Source: Saliterribacillus persicus
Lineage (GTDB): Bacteria; Bacillota; Bacilli; Bacillales; Amphibacillaceae
DNA: 64,000 bases
Reading direction: 5' to 3'
Assembly (NCBI RefSeq): GCF_003337485.1
Contig: NZ_QPJJ01000003.1
Location: 1 to 64,000 of the forward strand
Positions 25,055 to 34,061 of the stretch are shown piece after piece (position 1 is the stretch's first letter; the number at the start of each line of letters is the position of its first letter). The notes under the pieces were generated by a model, which was not told where the DNA came from, made no database searches, and worked only from the letters and a program-made list of their open reading frames with translations. The position numbers and the translations under genes were made by a program.

Positions 25055-25552
25055 TTAAGCCTTGGAATCAAAAACGGATCGATTCGTGCTTTGATCAGTG
25101 GCAGACTTCTTGGTATTTCCATAGTTAATGTTTTTAATCGATGGTTGAATCATATCAATCGAAAATCGAACAAATTGTAAGGATTGCTCTGTGAGCTGGC
25201 GATTTAATTCTTCCTGTGCACGTAAAGTTACAAGTACTTCTGCAAGTTTTAACGTCACTTTTTCTAATTTGTCTTTTTCCGTTCCTTCTACATGGGATTC
25301 GATCATCATCGACACGGTCATTTCATTTGGGTTGAGCTGATGACTTTTCGCCCACCCTTCTACCGCTTCTATTCTTTTTAACTCTACTTGGTTAATTGCT
25401 TGTACATGTTTTTGTTCTTGTTTAATTAACTCCTGCAGACTATCAATCTCACCAGCTTTCAACTTTTCAGTTTTTAAGTGGGAGATTTCTAACAAACTTT
25501 CATGAAGCTGTGTTAATTTATCTAAAAAAGATACGATCGTTTGAACGGACAT
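25055..25552 (-). CDS. flgN: Flagellar export chaperone FlgN (YvyG)
   Basis: FlgN is the cytoplasmic chaperone for FlgK and FlgL. The 165-residue protein is almost entirely helical (VQTIVSFLDKLTQLHESLLEI, then repeated Glu/Lys/Gln heptads). It has the conserved pattern EELNRQLTEQSLQFVRFSID near residue 125. I start at ATG 25552, where AAAGGAG is at the right distance; the ATG at 25558 is too close to it. It sits between flgM and flgK, as in B. subtilis. Confidence 0.93.
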   Translation of the reverse strand: MSVQTIVSFLDKLTQLHESLLEISHLKTEKLKAGEIDSLQELIKQEQKHVQAINQVELKRIEAVEGWAKSHQLNPNEMTVSMMIESHVEGTEKDKLEKVTLKLAEVLVTLRAQEELNRQLTEQSLQFVRFSIDMIQPSIKNINYGNTKKSATDQSTNRSVFDSKA

Positions 25553-25576
25553 ACACATACTCCTTTACCGTTCGAA

Positions 25577-25840
25577 TTATTTCTGATAGAACTCTAAGAG
25601 TTTTTTCGCCGTTGCTTGATGATCGACTTTATACTCTCCAGATTCTACTTGCTGTTTGATTTCATACACAAACGCTTGACGCACCTGCTGTGGGTGCTGT
25701 TTGTTTTGCATCTCCTTCGCTTGCTTAGAGATTTCTAATTGATCTGGTTTATAAGTAGATGATTTCTTTTCATCCGTTTGCTTATTTATTTGCTTTTGAT
25801 AAGGGTTTATTTGACTCTGATTTGGCCCTTGAATCTTCAT
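25577..25840 (-). CDS. flgM: Anti-sigma-D factor FlgM
   Basis: FlgM binds sigma-D and blocks late flagellar transcription until the hook-basal body is complete. The 87-residue protein begins MKIQGPNQSQINPYQKQINK and ends with helices (RQAFVYEIKQQVESGEYKVD, then ATAKKLLEFYQK), matching the family and the 88-residue B. subtilis protein. I start at ATG 25840 because AAAGAGGTGG precedes it. A longer frame to 25897 would read through the probable leader. A sigma-D promoter lies just upstream. Confidence 0.95.
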   Translation of the reverse strand: MKIQGPNQSQINPYQKQINKQTDEKKSSTYKPDQLEISKQAKEMQNKQHPQQVRQAFVYEIKQQVESGEYKVDHQATAKKLLEFYQK

Positions 25841-25886
25841 TCCAAACCACCTCTTTCCTTTCATTCGCACCTTTATTCTACTATTT

Positions 25887-25913
25887 ATATCGACCATTGT
25901 ATAACAATGTTAA
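25887..25913 (-). promoter_or_regulatory. Sigma-D-type promoter of flgM
   Basis: On the minus strand TTAA (25910-25913), exactly 15 bases, then GTCGATAT (25887-25894), which matches the sigma-D -10 in 7 of 8 positions. The spacer is itself an inverted repeat (CATTG...CAATG). It gives sigma-D control of its own anti-sigma factor, as in B. subtilis. Confidence 0.75.
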
Positions 25914-26021
25914 ATAATATTTCGAAAATAGGAAAAAAGGACCTTAATCCATGCAAAAAAGTATTCAACTATTAAAATGGTGCCAGGCACTAATTTAAGA
26001 TGTCGAATACTTTTTTAAACT

Positions 26022-26441
26022 TTAGTCTTTTTTCATTGAAAAATATGTTCTTGCTTTTTTATTTTCTTCTGTTTCGTTTCTCTGTTTGATTTTTTCTAAT
26101 TCAGCTTCGTGTTGTAGATCTGTATTGAATTTACTCGCGCAATTAGAACAAATCTTACCTTCTTGTATCGGGTCACCGCACTGTTCACATTTGTAATTAA
26201 GATTAGGAAATTGCGATGGACGCAAACGCTTTTCTTTTACAAACTTCATAATAAGATCCTCTTCTACTCCAGTCTCTTCTATGATTTGTGCAATTTTCGC
26301 CTCGCGATTTTTACGAATTTTCAAATAGTTATAAACGATTCGAAATGCTTTATCTTCTTCTTTGATACAATCCGGGCACACTGAACTAGTGGTTTTCACA
26401 AATAATTTATCACATCGTGCACAGTTATCAAGCTCCCCCAT
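26022..26441 (-). CDS. yvyF: YvyF flagellar-operon zinc-ribbon protein
   Basis: The 139-residue protein has an N-terminal zinc ribbon (CARCDKLFVKTTSSVCPDC, Cys pairs at about 6/9 and 21/24). A helical middle follows (FRIVYNYLKIRKNREAKIAQI). A second ribbon has CEQCGDPIQEGKICSNC. This layout matches YvyF, a regulator-like protein of flagellar genes. I start at ATG 26441 with AGAGGTG upstream. It lies 72 bp after comFC and before flgM. Confidence 0.92.
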   Translation of the reverse strand: MGELDNCARCDKLFVKTTSSVCPDCIKEEDKAFRIVYNYLKIRKNREAKIAQIIEETGVEEDLIMKFVKEKRLRPSQFPNLNYKCEQCGDPIQEGKICSNCASKFNTDLQHEAELEKIKQRNETEENKKARTYFSMKKD

Positions 26442-26513
26442 ACTAGACACCTCTTTTTGTCGTATTTTGATTTCATTATAGCATATTCTTCCTGATTGAA
26501 TAGACCTTTTTCT

Positions 26514-27218
26514 CTATCTCGCTAGAGTAAAACTGGTCACTTTTGGACAACCACTTTCTAATAAAATCTTTGTTGCATGACGAATAGTCATTCCGGTTGT
26601 GTAAATATCATCGATGAGTATAACAGGTTTACTTTGCTGCTTTTTTATTGTAAATGGATTATCTCTTGCCAAGCGCTTTTTTCTAGTCATTTTAGATTGT
26701 TTACTAGCTTCCTCGCTCTTTCTGGTTAAGGCATGCACCACTTCAACTTGAATATTTTTATTAATTAACAACGCCAGCGCTTCAGCCTGGTTAAATGCTC
26801 GTTCGATTAATCTGTCATTACTTAATGGAATAGGAACTAACGTTAAACTCTCTTCCTTTTTATAAAAAAAGGTTTCAAAAGCATGCAGTAATTCCTCTTG
26901 AAAACATTCTATTAACTGGTAATCCCCACGATATTTCCATGTTGTAATAACCTCACGCATGAAAGGTTGAAAAGGATAAACAGAATGGTTCGTAATTGGC
27001 ACACGTTTCCACTGAGGATCTTGCTGCCATTTTAAACAATCCGCACAAAATCCCTCTTCAGTCATTTCTCTTCCACAGCCTTCGCAAAGGGGAGCAGCTA
27101 ATATAGGTAATTTTTCTTTGCATTCTGAGCATATGATTGCTTCTTTTACTGGTAGGAGTAAGTTGGTCCAGGTGACTTGTGGCACGATCCGCTCATAACA
27201 AATTAGACAATGGCTCAT
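26514..27218 (-). CDS. comFC: Late competence protein ComFC
   Basis: ComFC is a phosphoribosyltransferase-like protein needed for DNA uptake in competent cells. The 234-residue protein has an N-terminal zinc finger (CLICYERI, then CSECKEK and CEGCGREMTEEGFCADC). It also has the PRPP-binding motif VILIDDIYTTGMTIRHA near residue 200. It overlaps comFA by 4 bases. The small comFB gene found between comFA and comFC in B. subtilis is absent. Confidence 0.95.
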   Translation of the reverse strand: MSHCLICYERIVPQVTWTNLLLPVKEAIICSECKEKLPILAAPLCEGCGREMTEEGFCADCLKWQQDPQWKRVPITNHSVYPFQPFMREVITTWKYRGDYQLIECFQEELLHAFETFFYKKEESLTLVPIPLSNDRLIERAFNQAEALALLINKNIQVEVVHALTRKSEEASKQSKMTRKKRLARDNPFTIKKQQSKPVILIDDIYTTGMTIRHATKILLESGCPKVTSFTLAR

Positions 27219-28630
27219 AAATTTCTTCCTTTCTTATTCATCGTTTTTATTTGCTTGATGGCTGATACTAGAGCTTCTGTTCTTCCTTGATGTAAAAATA
27301 AAACTTCACCAGTAGGATCATCTGGACTTCTTCCCGCTCTTCCTGCGATTTGCACGAGAGCAGCTTCATCAAAAACAGCATGCCCTGCATCCATCACCAC
27401 GACATCTACAGATGGAAATGTTACGCCTCTTTCGAGAATGGTGGTAGTTAAAATAATGTCAATTTCATGATTTCTGTATGCATCAATTTTTTCTTTTCGT
27501 TCCGCGTCTTCTGCGTGAACGGATTCTATTTTCTTGTTTGGATACATTGCCTGAATTTTTGGTAGGAGTTTTGTTGTGAGAGATATCGTTGGCAGAAATA
27601 GGAGAATTTGTCTTGTTTGATTCCGTCGATTTTTATACCAATTTTTAAATACTGAAGGAAGGGTCGATTTCTGCAGGGTATAAGATAGGCGGAATATATA
27701 TTTTTCTTTTGGAATTGGGAGTGGGTGTCCATGAAAGCGAACCGGTACAAAGACAGCCTCTAGCTTGCCTGTTTGAATCAACATTTGCTCTCTCTTTCGT
27801 GGTGTTGCGGTTAAAAATATTTGTGAGCCTTCTTTTTTAAGTGCTCGGTTAGCTAAATAGTGGAGATTTTCATCATTATGGAATGGAAATGCATCGATCT
27901 CATCAATGATGATTACATCAAAAGCATTCGAGTACCTGATTAATTGATGGGTTGTAGCAATAGTGAGTTGGCTAATTCCTGTTTTTTCTTTAGTAGCACC
28001 ATAAAGTGCTTCTATTTCTGTATTTTTAAATGCCTGTCTAAACCGCGGGAATAACTCTCGTACTACATCGGCCCTAGGAGTTGCGAGGCACACGCGTTTA
28101 TTTTTGGAAATTGCCAAAGTTATTCCTGCAAAGAGCATTTCTGTTTTTCCTGCGCCACAAACTGCCCAACATAAAAGTTTCTTATCCTTACTATCCATTA
28201 CTTCTGAAATACGATCGGCAGCTTTTTGTTGAGCTTTTGTTAAATTACCTTTCCATGTGCATGGTTCAGATTGATGGGTCCATTTTGGTTGTACCCCTGC
28301 CCAAAAATACAGTTTTTCACATGCAAGTACACGACCCGTTTGAAGGCAGTTACGACAATAGACGTGCGTTTGATGACACCTGTTACATGGAATAATTCCA
28401 AGTAAATGTTTCTTATTATTTCCGCAGCGATTGCAAGTTGGACGGCTCTTTGGCTGATCGATGGCGTCTAGTGTTTGTAGCTGTGATAAATAGGGTTCTT
28501 TTAAGTTTTGGGGTAGTTCTTCTTTTAATAAGAGTTTTCCTGATAGATATTGAACGATGGGGTCTTCTCGAAGTGAGGAATGATTTAATGGAAGAATTTT
28601 TTCAGGAGGAACAGAGGATTTTTTTGACAT
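27215..28630 (-). CDS. comFA: Competence DNA helicase ComFA
   Basis: ComFA is a membrane-associated DEAD-type translocase that drives transforming DNA into the cell. The 471-residue protein has an N-terminal zinc finger (CNRCGNN...CNRCHQTHVYCRNC, about 65-95). Walker A is CGAGKTEMLF (about 160) and Walker B is VIIIDEIDAFP (about 240). Motif III is FLTATPRK, and the helicase C-terminal motif is QIAGRAGRSPDDPTG (about 433-447). It is co-transcribed with comFC. Confidence 0.96.
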   Translation of the reverse strand: MSKKSSVPPEKILPLNHSSLREDPIVQYLSGKLLLKEELPQNLKEPYLSQLQTLDAIDQPKSRPTCNRCGNNKKHLLGIIPCNRCHQTHVYCRNCLQTGRVLACEKLYFWAGVQPKWTHQSEPCTWKGNLTKAQQKAADRISEVMDSKDKKLLCWAVCGAGKTEMLFAGITLAISKNKRVCLATPRADVVRELFPRFRQAFKNTEIEALYGATKEKTGISQLTIATTHQLIRYSNAFDVIIIDEIDAFPFHNDENLHYLANRALKKEGSQIFLTATPRKREQMLIQTGKLEAVFVPVRFHGHPLPIPKEKYIFRLSYTLQKSTLPSVFKNWYKNRRNQTRQILLFLPTISLTTKLLPKIQAMYPNKKIESVHAEDAERKEKIDAYRNHEIDIILTTTILERGVTFPSVDVVVMDAGHAVFDEAALVQIAGRAGRSPDDPTGEVLFLHQGRTEALVSAIKQIKTMNKKGRNL

Positions 28631-28692
28631 GTTTTTACTCCTTTTTAAATTGAAATAGATAATAGCACGACGGGAAGATCGCCGTGCTTATT

Positions 28693-29538
28693 TTATAACT
28701 TGTACCAGCCAAGACCAATTGCACCTTCTCCAAGATGTGTTCCAATTACAGGACCGAAATAACTAATTGAGATTTCTGCATTGGGATATTTCTCACTTAA
28801 TTCTTGTTGGAGTGCAGTAGCTACTTCTTCACGATTGGCATGAATTAAGGTGGCTTTTAACTTATCACCTGTCTCTGCATCTTCTTCAAACAATTGAAAT
28901 AAGCGCTTTATTGCTCTTTTCTGCGTTCTAATTTTTTCATACGGTACAATTTTTGTATTTTCAAAATGCAAAAGTGGCTTTACTTGAAGCATACTACCAA
29001 CAAGCGCCTGAGCACTGTTTAGTCGTCCACCCCGATGTAAATTTGTTAAATCATCAACCATAAAATAGGCTCGCATTGATTTTTTCATTTCTTCTAATCG
29101 TTGAAGGATTTCCGATACTTGCTTGCCTTCATTTGCCATATCTACTGCTTCTAGAACATAAAAGCCTTGCACCATACAGCTAATTTCAGAGTCAAAAACA
29201 TGGACCTTAATATCATCAACAAGGGTAGAAGCACTTACAGCAGACTGATAGGTACCACTTATTCCACTTGATAACGTGACAATAATAACATCATCATATT
29301 CCTTTGAAAGTTCTTCTAATTTTTTTGTGATAATTCCTATGGATGGCTGACTCGTTTTTGGTAAATTTTTTGATTCTCTAACTTTCTCATAGAAAGAATC
29401 CGTCGTAAGATCTGTTTCTTCTTGAAAAGACTCAGCACCAAATACGACATTTAAAGGAACCATGTTTATATGTTTAGCTTCCCTAACTTCTTTGGGTATA
29501 TAAGCAGTACTATCTGTGATGACCGCGACTTTCCTCAT
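28693..29538 (-). CDS. degV: DegV family fatty-acid-binding protein
   Basis: DegV (FakB-like) proteins bind a fatty acid for delivery to the kinase FakA. The 281-residue protein begins VAVITDSTAYIPKEV. It contains TSQPSIGIITKKLEEL, VTLSSGISGTYQSA and HRGGRLNSAQALVGSMLQVKPLL, all standard for the family, and ends GPVIGTHLGEGAIGLGWY. It lies between degU and comFA, as in B. subtilis (yviA). Weak hairpin sequence (AGCACG/CGTGCT, 28662-28688) follows the stop. Confidence 0.94.
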   Translation of the reverse strand: MRKVAVITDSTAYIPKEVREAKHINMVPLNVVFGAESFQEETDLTTDSFYEKVRESKNLPKTSQPSIGIITKKLEELSKEYDDVIIVTLSSGISGTYQSAVSASTLVDDIKVHVFDSEISCMVQGFYVLEAVDMANEGKQVSEILQRLEEMKKSMRAYFMVDDLTNLHRGGRLNSAQALVGSMLQVKPLLHFENTKIVPYEKIRTQKRAIKRLFQLFEEDAETGDKLKATLIHANREEVATALQQELSEKYPNAEISISYFGPVIGTHLGEGAIGLGWYKL

Positions 29539-29850
29539 TTAATCGTACCTTTCCTATTTTTATTTCAGACATTTCCTCTATTTTACCTAATAATGATGGA
29601 CTTGCATAGTATCGGAATAAATAAAAGTACTCTTGGTTTCTTTTTACCTACAGTAACCAAACCTATATTTTAAATCTAAATTTTTTTAGTATTAATATTA
29701 CACTTCAAGCAAATAATACGAAAAAAACACTTCTATTCAGCGGGAAATGCTTCAGATTATCCTTTAACACATCATTATTTCTTCTACTTGGTACGTTAAA
29801 TTTCAACTAAGTCGATAAGACTTCAGTGTTAAAAATTTACTACCGTATAA
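29539..29850. other. AT-rich region between degU and degV
   Basis: Apart from the degU terminator at its left edge, this stretch should hold the degV promoter. I see no strong repeat, hairpin or gene here. Confidence 0.4.
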
Positions 29851-29882
29851 AAAAAACCCCGTTCTAAAACGGAGTCTTTTTT
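29851..29882 (-). terminator. degU terminator
   Basis: AAAAAACCCCGTT and AACGGAGTCTTTTTT form a hairpin with a CTAA loop and A/T-rich flanks on both sides. On the minus strand the tail is T-rich. It lies 7 bp past the degU stop. Confidence 0.8.
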
Positions 29883-29888
29883 AGTATT

Positions 29889-30590
29889 TTATAAGATTTC
29901 TACCCAACCATTTTTTATTGCTGTAACTACTGCTTGAGTACGGTCTTTTACGCTCATTTTTTGTAAGATACTACTCACATGGTTTTTAACTGTCTTTTCA
30001 CTAATATAAAGGGTATCTGATATGCCCTTGTTACTTTTTCCTTCAGCAAGTAACTGTAGTACTTGACACTCTCTTCTTGTTAAAAGATGTAGTGGTTTTC
30101 TGTGTTCAATATTTTTTAGTTTAGCTACCGTGCTTCCAGACCCCATTCCGCCTTCTTCATCAGTAATTAAACGACGATATTCTTGTACTAGGTTGTGCGT
30201 AACTTTTGGATGAAGATAAGAACCACCTTCAGAAACAACCGTTATTGCTTCAATTAGTGCATCCGCATCCATTTCTTTTAAAAGATAGCCTTGCGCACCT
30301 GATTTTAGAGCATGAGTCACGTAATTTTCATCATCATGAATTGATAAGATAATCACCTTCAACTCTGGAAATTTTTCTAATAGTTCAGCAGTTGCTTCCA
30401 CACCATTTAGCTCTGGCATATTAATGTCCATTAACACTAGGTCTGGATTATGCTCCGTTACAAGATCTACTGCAACTGAGCCATCATCGCCCTCGGCTAC
30501 AACATTAAAGTCATCTTCAAACTCAATGATTCTTTTGACACCTTCTCGAAATAATTTGTGATCATCAATTAATACAATATTTGTTGACAT
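29889..30590 (-). CDS. degU: Response regulator DegU
   Basis: DegU is the NarL/FixJ-type regulator of the DegS-DegU system, which controls exoenzymes, competence, motility and biofilm formation. The 233-residue protein has a receiver domain with the phosphoacceptor Asp55 ([10 protein letters not shown]). The C-terminal LuxR-type helix-turn-helix is [20 protein letters not shown], then [13 protein letters not shown]. It follows degS with a 152-bp gap that could hold an extra promoter. Confidence 0.97.
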   Translation of the reverse strand: MSTNIVLIDDHKLFREGVKRIIEFEDDFNVVAEGDDGSVAVDLVTEHNPDLVLMDINMPELNGVEATAELLEKFPELKVIILSIHDDENYVTHALKSGAQGYLLKEMDADALIEAITVVSEGGSYLHPKVTHNLVQEYRRLITDEEGGMGSGSTVAKLKNIEHRKPLHLLTRRECQVLQLLAEGKSNKGISDTLYISEKTVKNHVSSILQKMSVKDRTQAVVTAIKNGWVEIL

Positions 30591-30742
30591 TTTAAAATCC
30601 TCCCATTTAATATATATCCCGCTAATCTATCGTTGTCAATACCCTTTTACATTCTCTGTGTAAGATGTCGCATGTCCTTTGTTCTACCTTAGCATTCTTT
30701 CTAAGAATAATGATTGTTATCCCTATTATACAGAATATTTTT

Positions 30743-31885
30743 TCATTTGTATTCTTTTAACGGCATTCGTATTGTTATTTTTGTACCATACCCAACTTTT
30801 GAATCAATTAAAAGGCTACCGTCTAGCATTTCCACTCGTTCTTGCATACCAATTAAACCGAATGATTTTTCTTTTTTACTATCCGGATTAAAGCCTTTTC
30901 CATTATCAACGATGCATAAGGTAACTCGAGTATCTGTAAGCTCTAAACGCACCTTTATATGCGTAGCTTCTGCATGTTTAATAGCATTTTGGATTGATTC
31001 CTGCATTAAACGAAATAATGCAACTTCATAATTACTGGATAATCGTTTATCTGGTCCATGATAAACAAACTCGATATCAAGGTCACTATAATCCTCTGTT
31101 GTCATGATGTACTTTTTTATAGTGGGAACCAATCCTAAATCATCAAGCGCCATTGGACGTAAATCGTAAATGATTCTTCTGACCTCTTGCAGAGAAGTTC
31201 GTATCATAGAGCGCACGCTCTTCATTTCTTCGACTGCTTGCTCCACACTCCGCTCTCGGTATGTCTTTCCTACTAAATCAGACCGCAATAGGATATTAGC
31301 AAGCATTTGTGCAGGGCCATCATGAATTTCTCTCGAAAGACGTCTTCGTTCTTCTTCCTGTGCTTCAATAATTTTGAGCCCAAAAGCTTGTTTTTCCTGT
31401 GCATTTTGAATTAGAGTACTGACCTCTTTAAAATCCTCATTTAAATAATTTAGTACCACAGAAATTTTCCCAACCAGACCTTCAGCACGCTCTACCGTAT
31501 GTTCAATTGCTTTTAGTCTTCGCTCGATCTCGTCACGCCGTTCACGGAGTCTAACCTCTTTTTCTCTTTTCATCGCTAATTCAGTTTGTAGTTGATGTGC
31601 TTGGTCGTATACTTCTCGAATTCTGACTTCCGAATACATTGTGAAATTCTTACTTACTTCTGATAGTTTTGTTCTTGATAGACGAGACTTGCGCTCGAGC
31701 TCGTCACCCTCTTCAATAATCTGCACAACACTTTCTTTTAAATCGTCTAATTCTTGTTTTAAAGCCTCGTATTCTGTACGGGACTCTTCACCCATTTTAA
31801 AAATTTCGTCCTTGCTATTTTTTACGGTATCGATCATTTCTTCAATAACGCGATCTAAATCATGCTCATTTCTTTTCAATTGCAT
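30743..31885 (-). CDS. degS: Sensor histidine kinase DegS
   Basis: DegS is the cytoplasmic kinase for DegU. The 380-residue protein has an N-terminal coiled coil (about 1-165). The HisKA_3 motif is RRRLSREIHDGPAQML with the phosphorylated His188, and the ATPase domain has IVDNGKGFN and SFGLIGMQERVEMLDG. There is no membrane segment, as in B. subtilis DegS. It is divergent from yigZ across 212 bp. Confidence 0.97.
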   Translation of the reverse strand: MQLKRNEHDLDRVIEEMIDTVKNSKDEIFKMGEESRTEYEALKQELDDLKESVVQIIEEGDELERKSRLSRTKLSEVSKNFTMYSEVRIREVYDQAHQLQTELAMKREKEVRLRERRDEIERRLKAIEHTVERAEGLVGKISVVLNYLNEDFKEVSTLIQNAQEKQAFGLKIIEAQEEERRRLSREIHDGPAQMLANILLRSDLVGKTYRERSVEQAVEEMKSVRSMIRTSLQEVRRIIYDLRPMALDDLGLVPTIKKYIMTTEDYSDLDIEFVYHGPDKRLSSNYEVALFRLMQESIQNAIKHAEATHIKVRLELTDTRVTLCIVDNGKGFNPDSKKEKSFGLIGMQERVEMLDGSLLIDSKVGYGTKITIRMPLKEYK

Positions 31886-32097
31886 CAGATCCTTTTTCCC
31901 CTTGTTAAAATGGTTCTAGTTAATCATTCGATTGATCTAGTTCTTTTTAAGGGGGTACTTTTATAATATTTTCTCATCTTTGTAAAATAGCATGGTTAAT
32001 CTCACTTTTTCTCCTTTTATTATAATACAATTTTATCTACATATCCATTTGCCCATAAACGAATCCCTCGCTATACTTAGCATGAGGAGGTTACATT

Positions 32098-32730
32098 ATG
32101 CTCGAATCATATTTTACTGTGAAAAGTTTTGGAGAAGATGAACAAGTCATACAGAAGTCACGATTCATTGGATATGTGAAGCGTGTTGAATCAGAAGAAG
32201 AAGCAAAAGCTTTTATCCAAGAAATAAAGAAAAAACATGCAGACGCGAATCATAATTGTTCCGCTTATATGATTGGTGAACATGACCAGATTCAAAAAGC
32301 AAATGATGACGGAGAGCCTAGTGGTACAGCTGGCGTTCCAATATTAGAGGTTTTAAAGAAACGAGAATTAAAAGATACAGTAGTGGTGATCACGAGGTAC
32401 TTTGGTGGCGTGAAATTAGGTGCGGGGGGATTAATAAGAGCCTATGCTAGTACAACCACACTAGCTTTAAATACTACTGGTATTGTGAATCGCATACTCA
32501 TGAAAGAGTTTAAAATAACTGCTGATTATAGCTTGTTAGGAAAGCTAGAGAACGCTTTAATACAATCTCCATATTTATTGGAAAAAATTGATTATTTGGA
32601 GCAAGTAACACTTTATGTATTTGCTGAAAATAACCAACAGGAAATATTTTACAATTGGGTTATTGATATATCGAGTGATCAGGTTAAAGTTATGGAAGGC
32701 GAATTACTTTACATGGAAATAGCTGCCTAG
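32098..32730 (+). CDS. YigZ/IMPACT family protein (YvyE)
   Basis: The 210-residue protein has the UPF0029/IMPACT N-terminal domain with the motifs SRFIGYVKRV, NHNCSAYMIG, DDGEPSGTAGVP and RYFGGVKLGAGGLIRAY. A C-terminal domain with ferredoxin-like fold follows. Its biochemical function in bacteria is unclear; IMPACT homologues affect translation control in eukaryotes. It is divergent from degS, as yvyE is in B. subtilis. GAGGAGG precedes the ATG. Confidence 0.95.
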   Translation: MLESYFTVKSFGEDEQVIQKSRFIGYVKRVESEEEAKAFIQEIKKKHADANHNCSAYMIGEHDQIQKANDDGEPSGTAGVPILEVLKKRELKDTVVVITRYFGGVKLGAGGLIRAYASTTTLALNTTGIVNRILMKEFKITADYSLLGKLENALIQSPYLLEKIDYLEQVTLYVFAENNQQEIFYNWVIDISSDQVKVMEGELLYMEIAA

Positions 32731-32778
32731 ATCAAATTAATTGGATTTTTATCTATTTCCCGGGAAATAGGTTATCGA

Positions 32779-32820
32779 AAAAGGTAGGCGCCACCAGTTA
32801 TTGGCAGCACCTACCTTCTA
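32779..32820 (+). terminator. Terminator after yigZ (two-way)
   Basis: AAGGTAGG and CCTACCTT with further inner pairs (GCC/GGC) form a hairpin with A-rich left and T-rich right flanks. It lies 50 bp after yigZ and also directly after the stop of the small minus-strand gene at 32818. Confidence 0.75.
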
Positions 32821-32955
32821 TTTTCTAATTATCTGCATTTCTTTAATTTCATGAATTAATCTATTTACAAAATCTTTTGAAGTATTTATTTGATTATTCT
32901 CCGTCTGGAGGACCATTTTTTCCAAAATCGTTTTATAAAGCTCTTGCTCGGACAA
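32818..32955 (-). CDS. Possible small protein (45 aa), unknown
   Basis: A 45-codon frame starts at TTG 32955 with a strong GGGGTGAGG site 2-8 bases upstream, and stops right at the terminator hairpin. The predicted product begins MSEQELYKTILEKMVLQTEN and is hydrophilic and helical, rich in Glu, Lys and Ile. I do not recognise it. The good ribosome binding site, the sensible composition and the terminator at its 3' end support it. The non-ATG start and short length leave doubt. Confidence 0.45.
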   Translation of the reverse strand: MSEQELYKTILEKMVLQTENNQINTSKDFVNRLIHEIKEMQIIRK

Positions 32956-33019
32956 TTCCTCACCCCTTTGTAAGAAGATACGATATTTTATGTATGTCTA
33001 GTATAATATGTTCATTTAG

Positions 33020-33520
33020 CTATTTCTGCCTGATGCTTTTGATTTTTTTAAAGCTGATTATTACTAAAACGGCTATTAATCCCCCAAAGGTATCTAGTAA
33101 CACATCACCAAAATAAGGTGTTCTATTCGGGGTTAATCCTTGATGCCATTCATCTAACCCAGCGTAAATAACGGTAAAAATAAAGGCATAAAGCATAAGC
33201 TTGGCCCAATTTTTTTGAGATGTTTGTTTCATTGCATAATAAAATAATAGTGTTAGAACAAAAAAGACCGTAACGTGTGCGCCTTTTCGAATGAAAAATT
33301 CGACGATCCCCTTTACACCCAAAGCCTCTAAACTAACTTCCGTATTATGATACGTGAAGTTCATCTTATTAAGTACTGGTTCTAAAAAAGCTAAATTTAT
33401 GTATTCATCCATAAATGGCTTTATATCTTGTTTTTGATAGGGTTGATCTGAAGAATAAAATATCAGTCCCATCCATCCTATTGGGTATAACCACACAAGT
33501 AATCTCTTCATTTGTTCCAT
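33020..33520 (-). CDS. VanZ family membrane protein
   Basis: The 166-residue protein has four hydrophobic segments (about 8-25, 78-97, 106-121 and 138-155). The VanZ signature is FIRKGAHVTVFFVLTLLFYY and YAGLDEWHQGLTPNRTP, then GDVLLDTFGGLIA. VanZ-like proteins are membrane proteins of unclear role; the namesake gives low-level teicoplanin resistance. It does not appear to be part of a resistance cluster here. Confidence 0.9.
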   Translation of the reverse strand: MEQMKRLLVWLYPIGWMGLIFYSSDQPYQKQDIKPFMDEYINLAFLEPVLNKMNFTYHNTEVSLEALGVKGIVEFFIRKGAHVTVFFVLTLLFYYAMKQTSQKNWAKLMLYAFIFTVIYAGLDEWHQGLTPNRTPYFGDVLLDTFGGLIAVLVIISFKKIKSIRQK

Positions 33521-33679
33521 AATTTCACTTCAAATCCTTCACTGTTTTAAATTATACACTATATCTGTCGTTTATTGGAAGAGTAAAAGGTAAATCCATC
33601 CATAATTTATTGTTTTTGCTAGCTCACTTTCTTAGATAACAGTTATTTATAATAGTTTTTACAAAACAAAAAGAAAGAA

Positions 33680-33710
33680 AGCCTAATGGCCAAAATTTCG
33701 CCACTAGGCT
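33680..33710 (-). terminator. sinR terminator
   Basis: AGCCTAATGG and CCACTAGGCT pair over 10 positions with one G-T. On the minus strand TTTCTTTCTTTTTG follows. It lies 25 bp after the sinR stop. Confidence 0.8.
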
Positions 33711-33734
33711 ATTACAATGTTAAATCGTATTTGT

Positions 33735-34061
33735 TCAATTGTTTTGCTTCCATTTATTAAAATCTAGAAACTCTTTAAATTGATCCTTTGAAATACCAGA
33801 ATTCATGGCATCTTGTGCAAGTTCTAGCCAATCCTCATCTAGTTGATTGCGAATATCTTTTTCACTTTCGCTCATTAATAATTCGTTTACAGATGCATCT
33901 AGTACTTTCCCAACCTTCTCAATGAATTGAATCGAAGGATTAGACTGTAAATTTCGCTCAATTGAACTTAAATAGGATTTTGCTACACCTGCTTGCTCTG
34001 CTAACTCTGATAAAGACATTCTTTTTTCTTGTCGGAGCTTTTTAATTTTATCCCCAATCAA
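33735..34061 (-). CDS. sinR: Biofilm master repressor SinR
   Basis: SinR represses matrix genes (eps and the tasA operon) in B. subtilis. The 108-residue protein has the same N-terminal helix-turn-helix (MSLSELAEQAGVAKSYLSSI, then ERNLQSNPSIQFIEKVGKVL). It also has the C-terminal SinI-interaction/tetramer domain (LDEDWLELAQDAMNSGISKD, then QFKEFLDFNKWK). The start is TTG with AGGTG upstream; the B. subtilis gene also starts with TTG. No sinI-like frame lies upstream, unlike B. subtilis. It is divergent from the sortase gene. Confidence 0.94.
   Translation of the reverse strand: MIGDKIKKLRQEKRMSLSELAEQAGVAKSYLSSIERNLQSNPSIQFIEKVGKVLDASVNELLMSESEKDIRNQLDEDWLELAQDAMNSGISKDQFKEFLDFNKWKQNN

Noticed and set aside
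32877..33116. Plus-strand frame of 79 codons between yigZ and vanZ
   Set aside because: It overlaps the vanZ-like gene and the better-supported small gene on the other strand, and has no ribosome binding site.
33020..33520. VanZ-like gene as glycopeptide resistance
   Set aside because: VanZ-family membrane proteins are widespread in bacilli, and no vanA, vanH or vanX genes are nearby.
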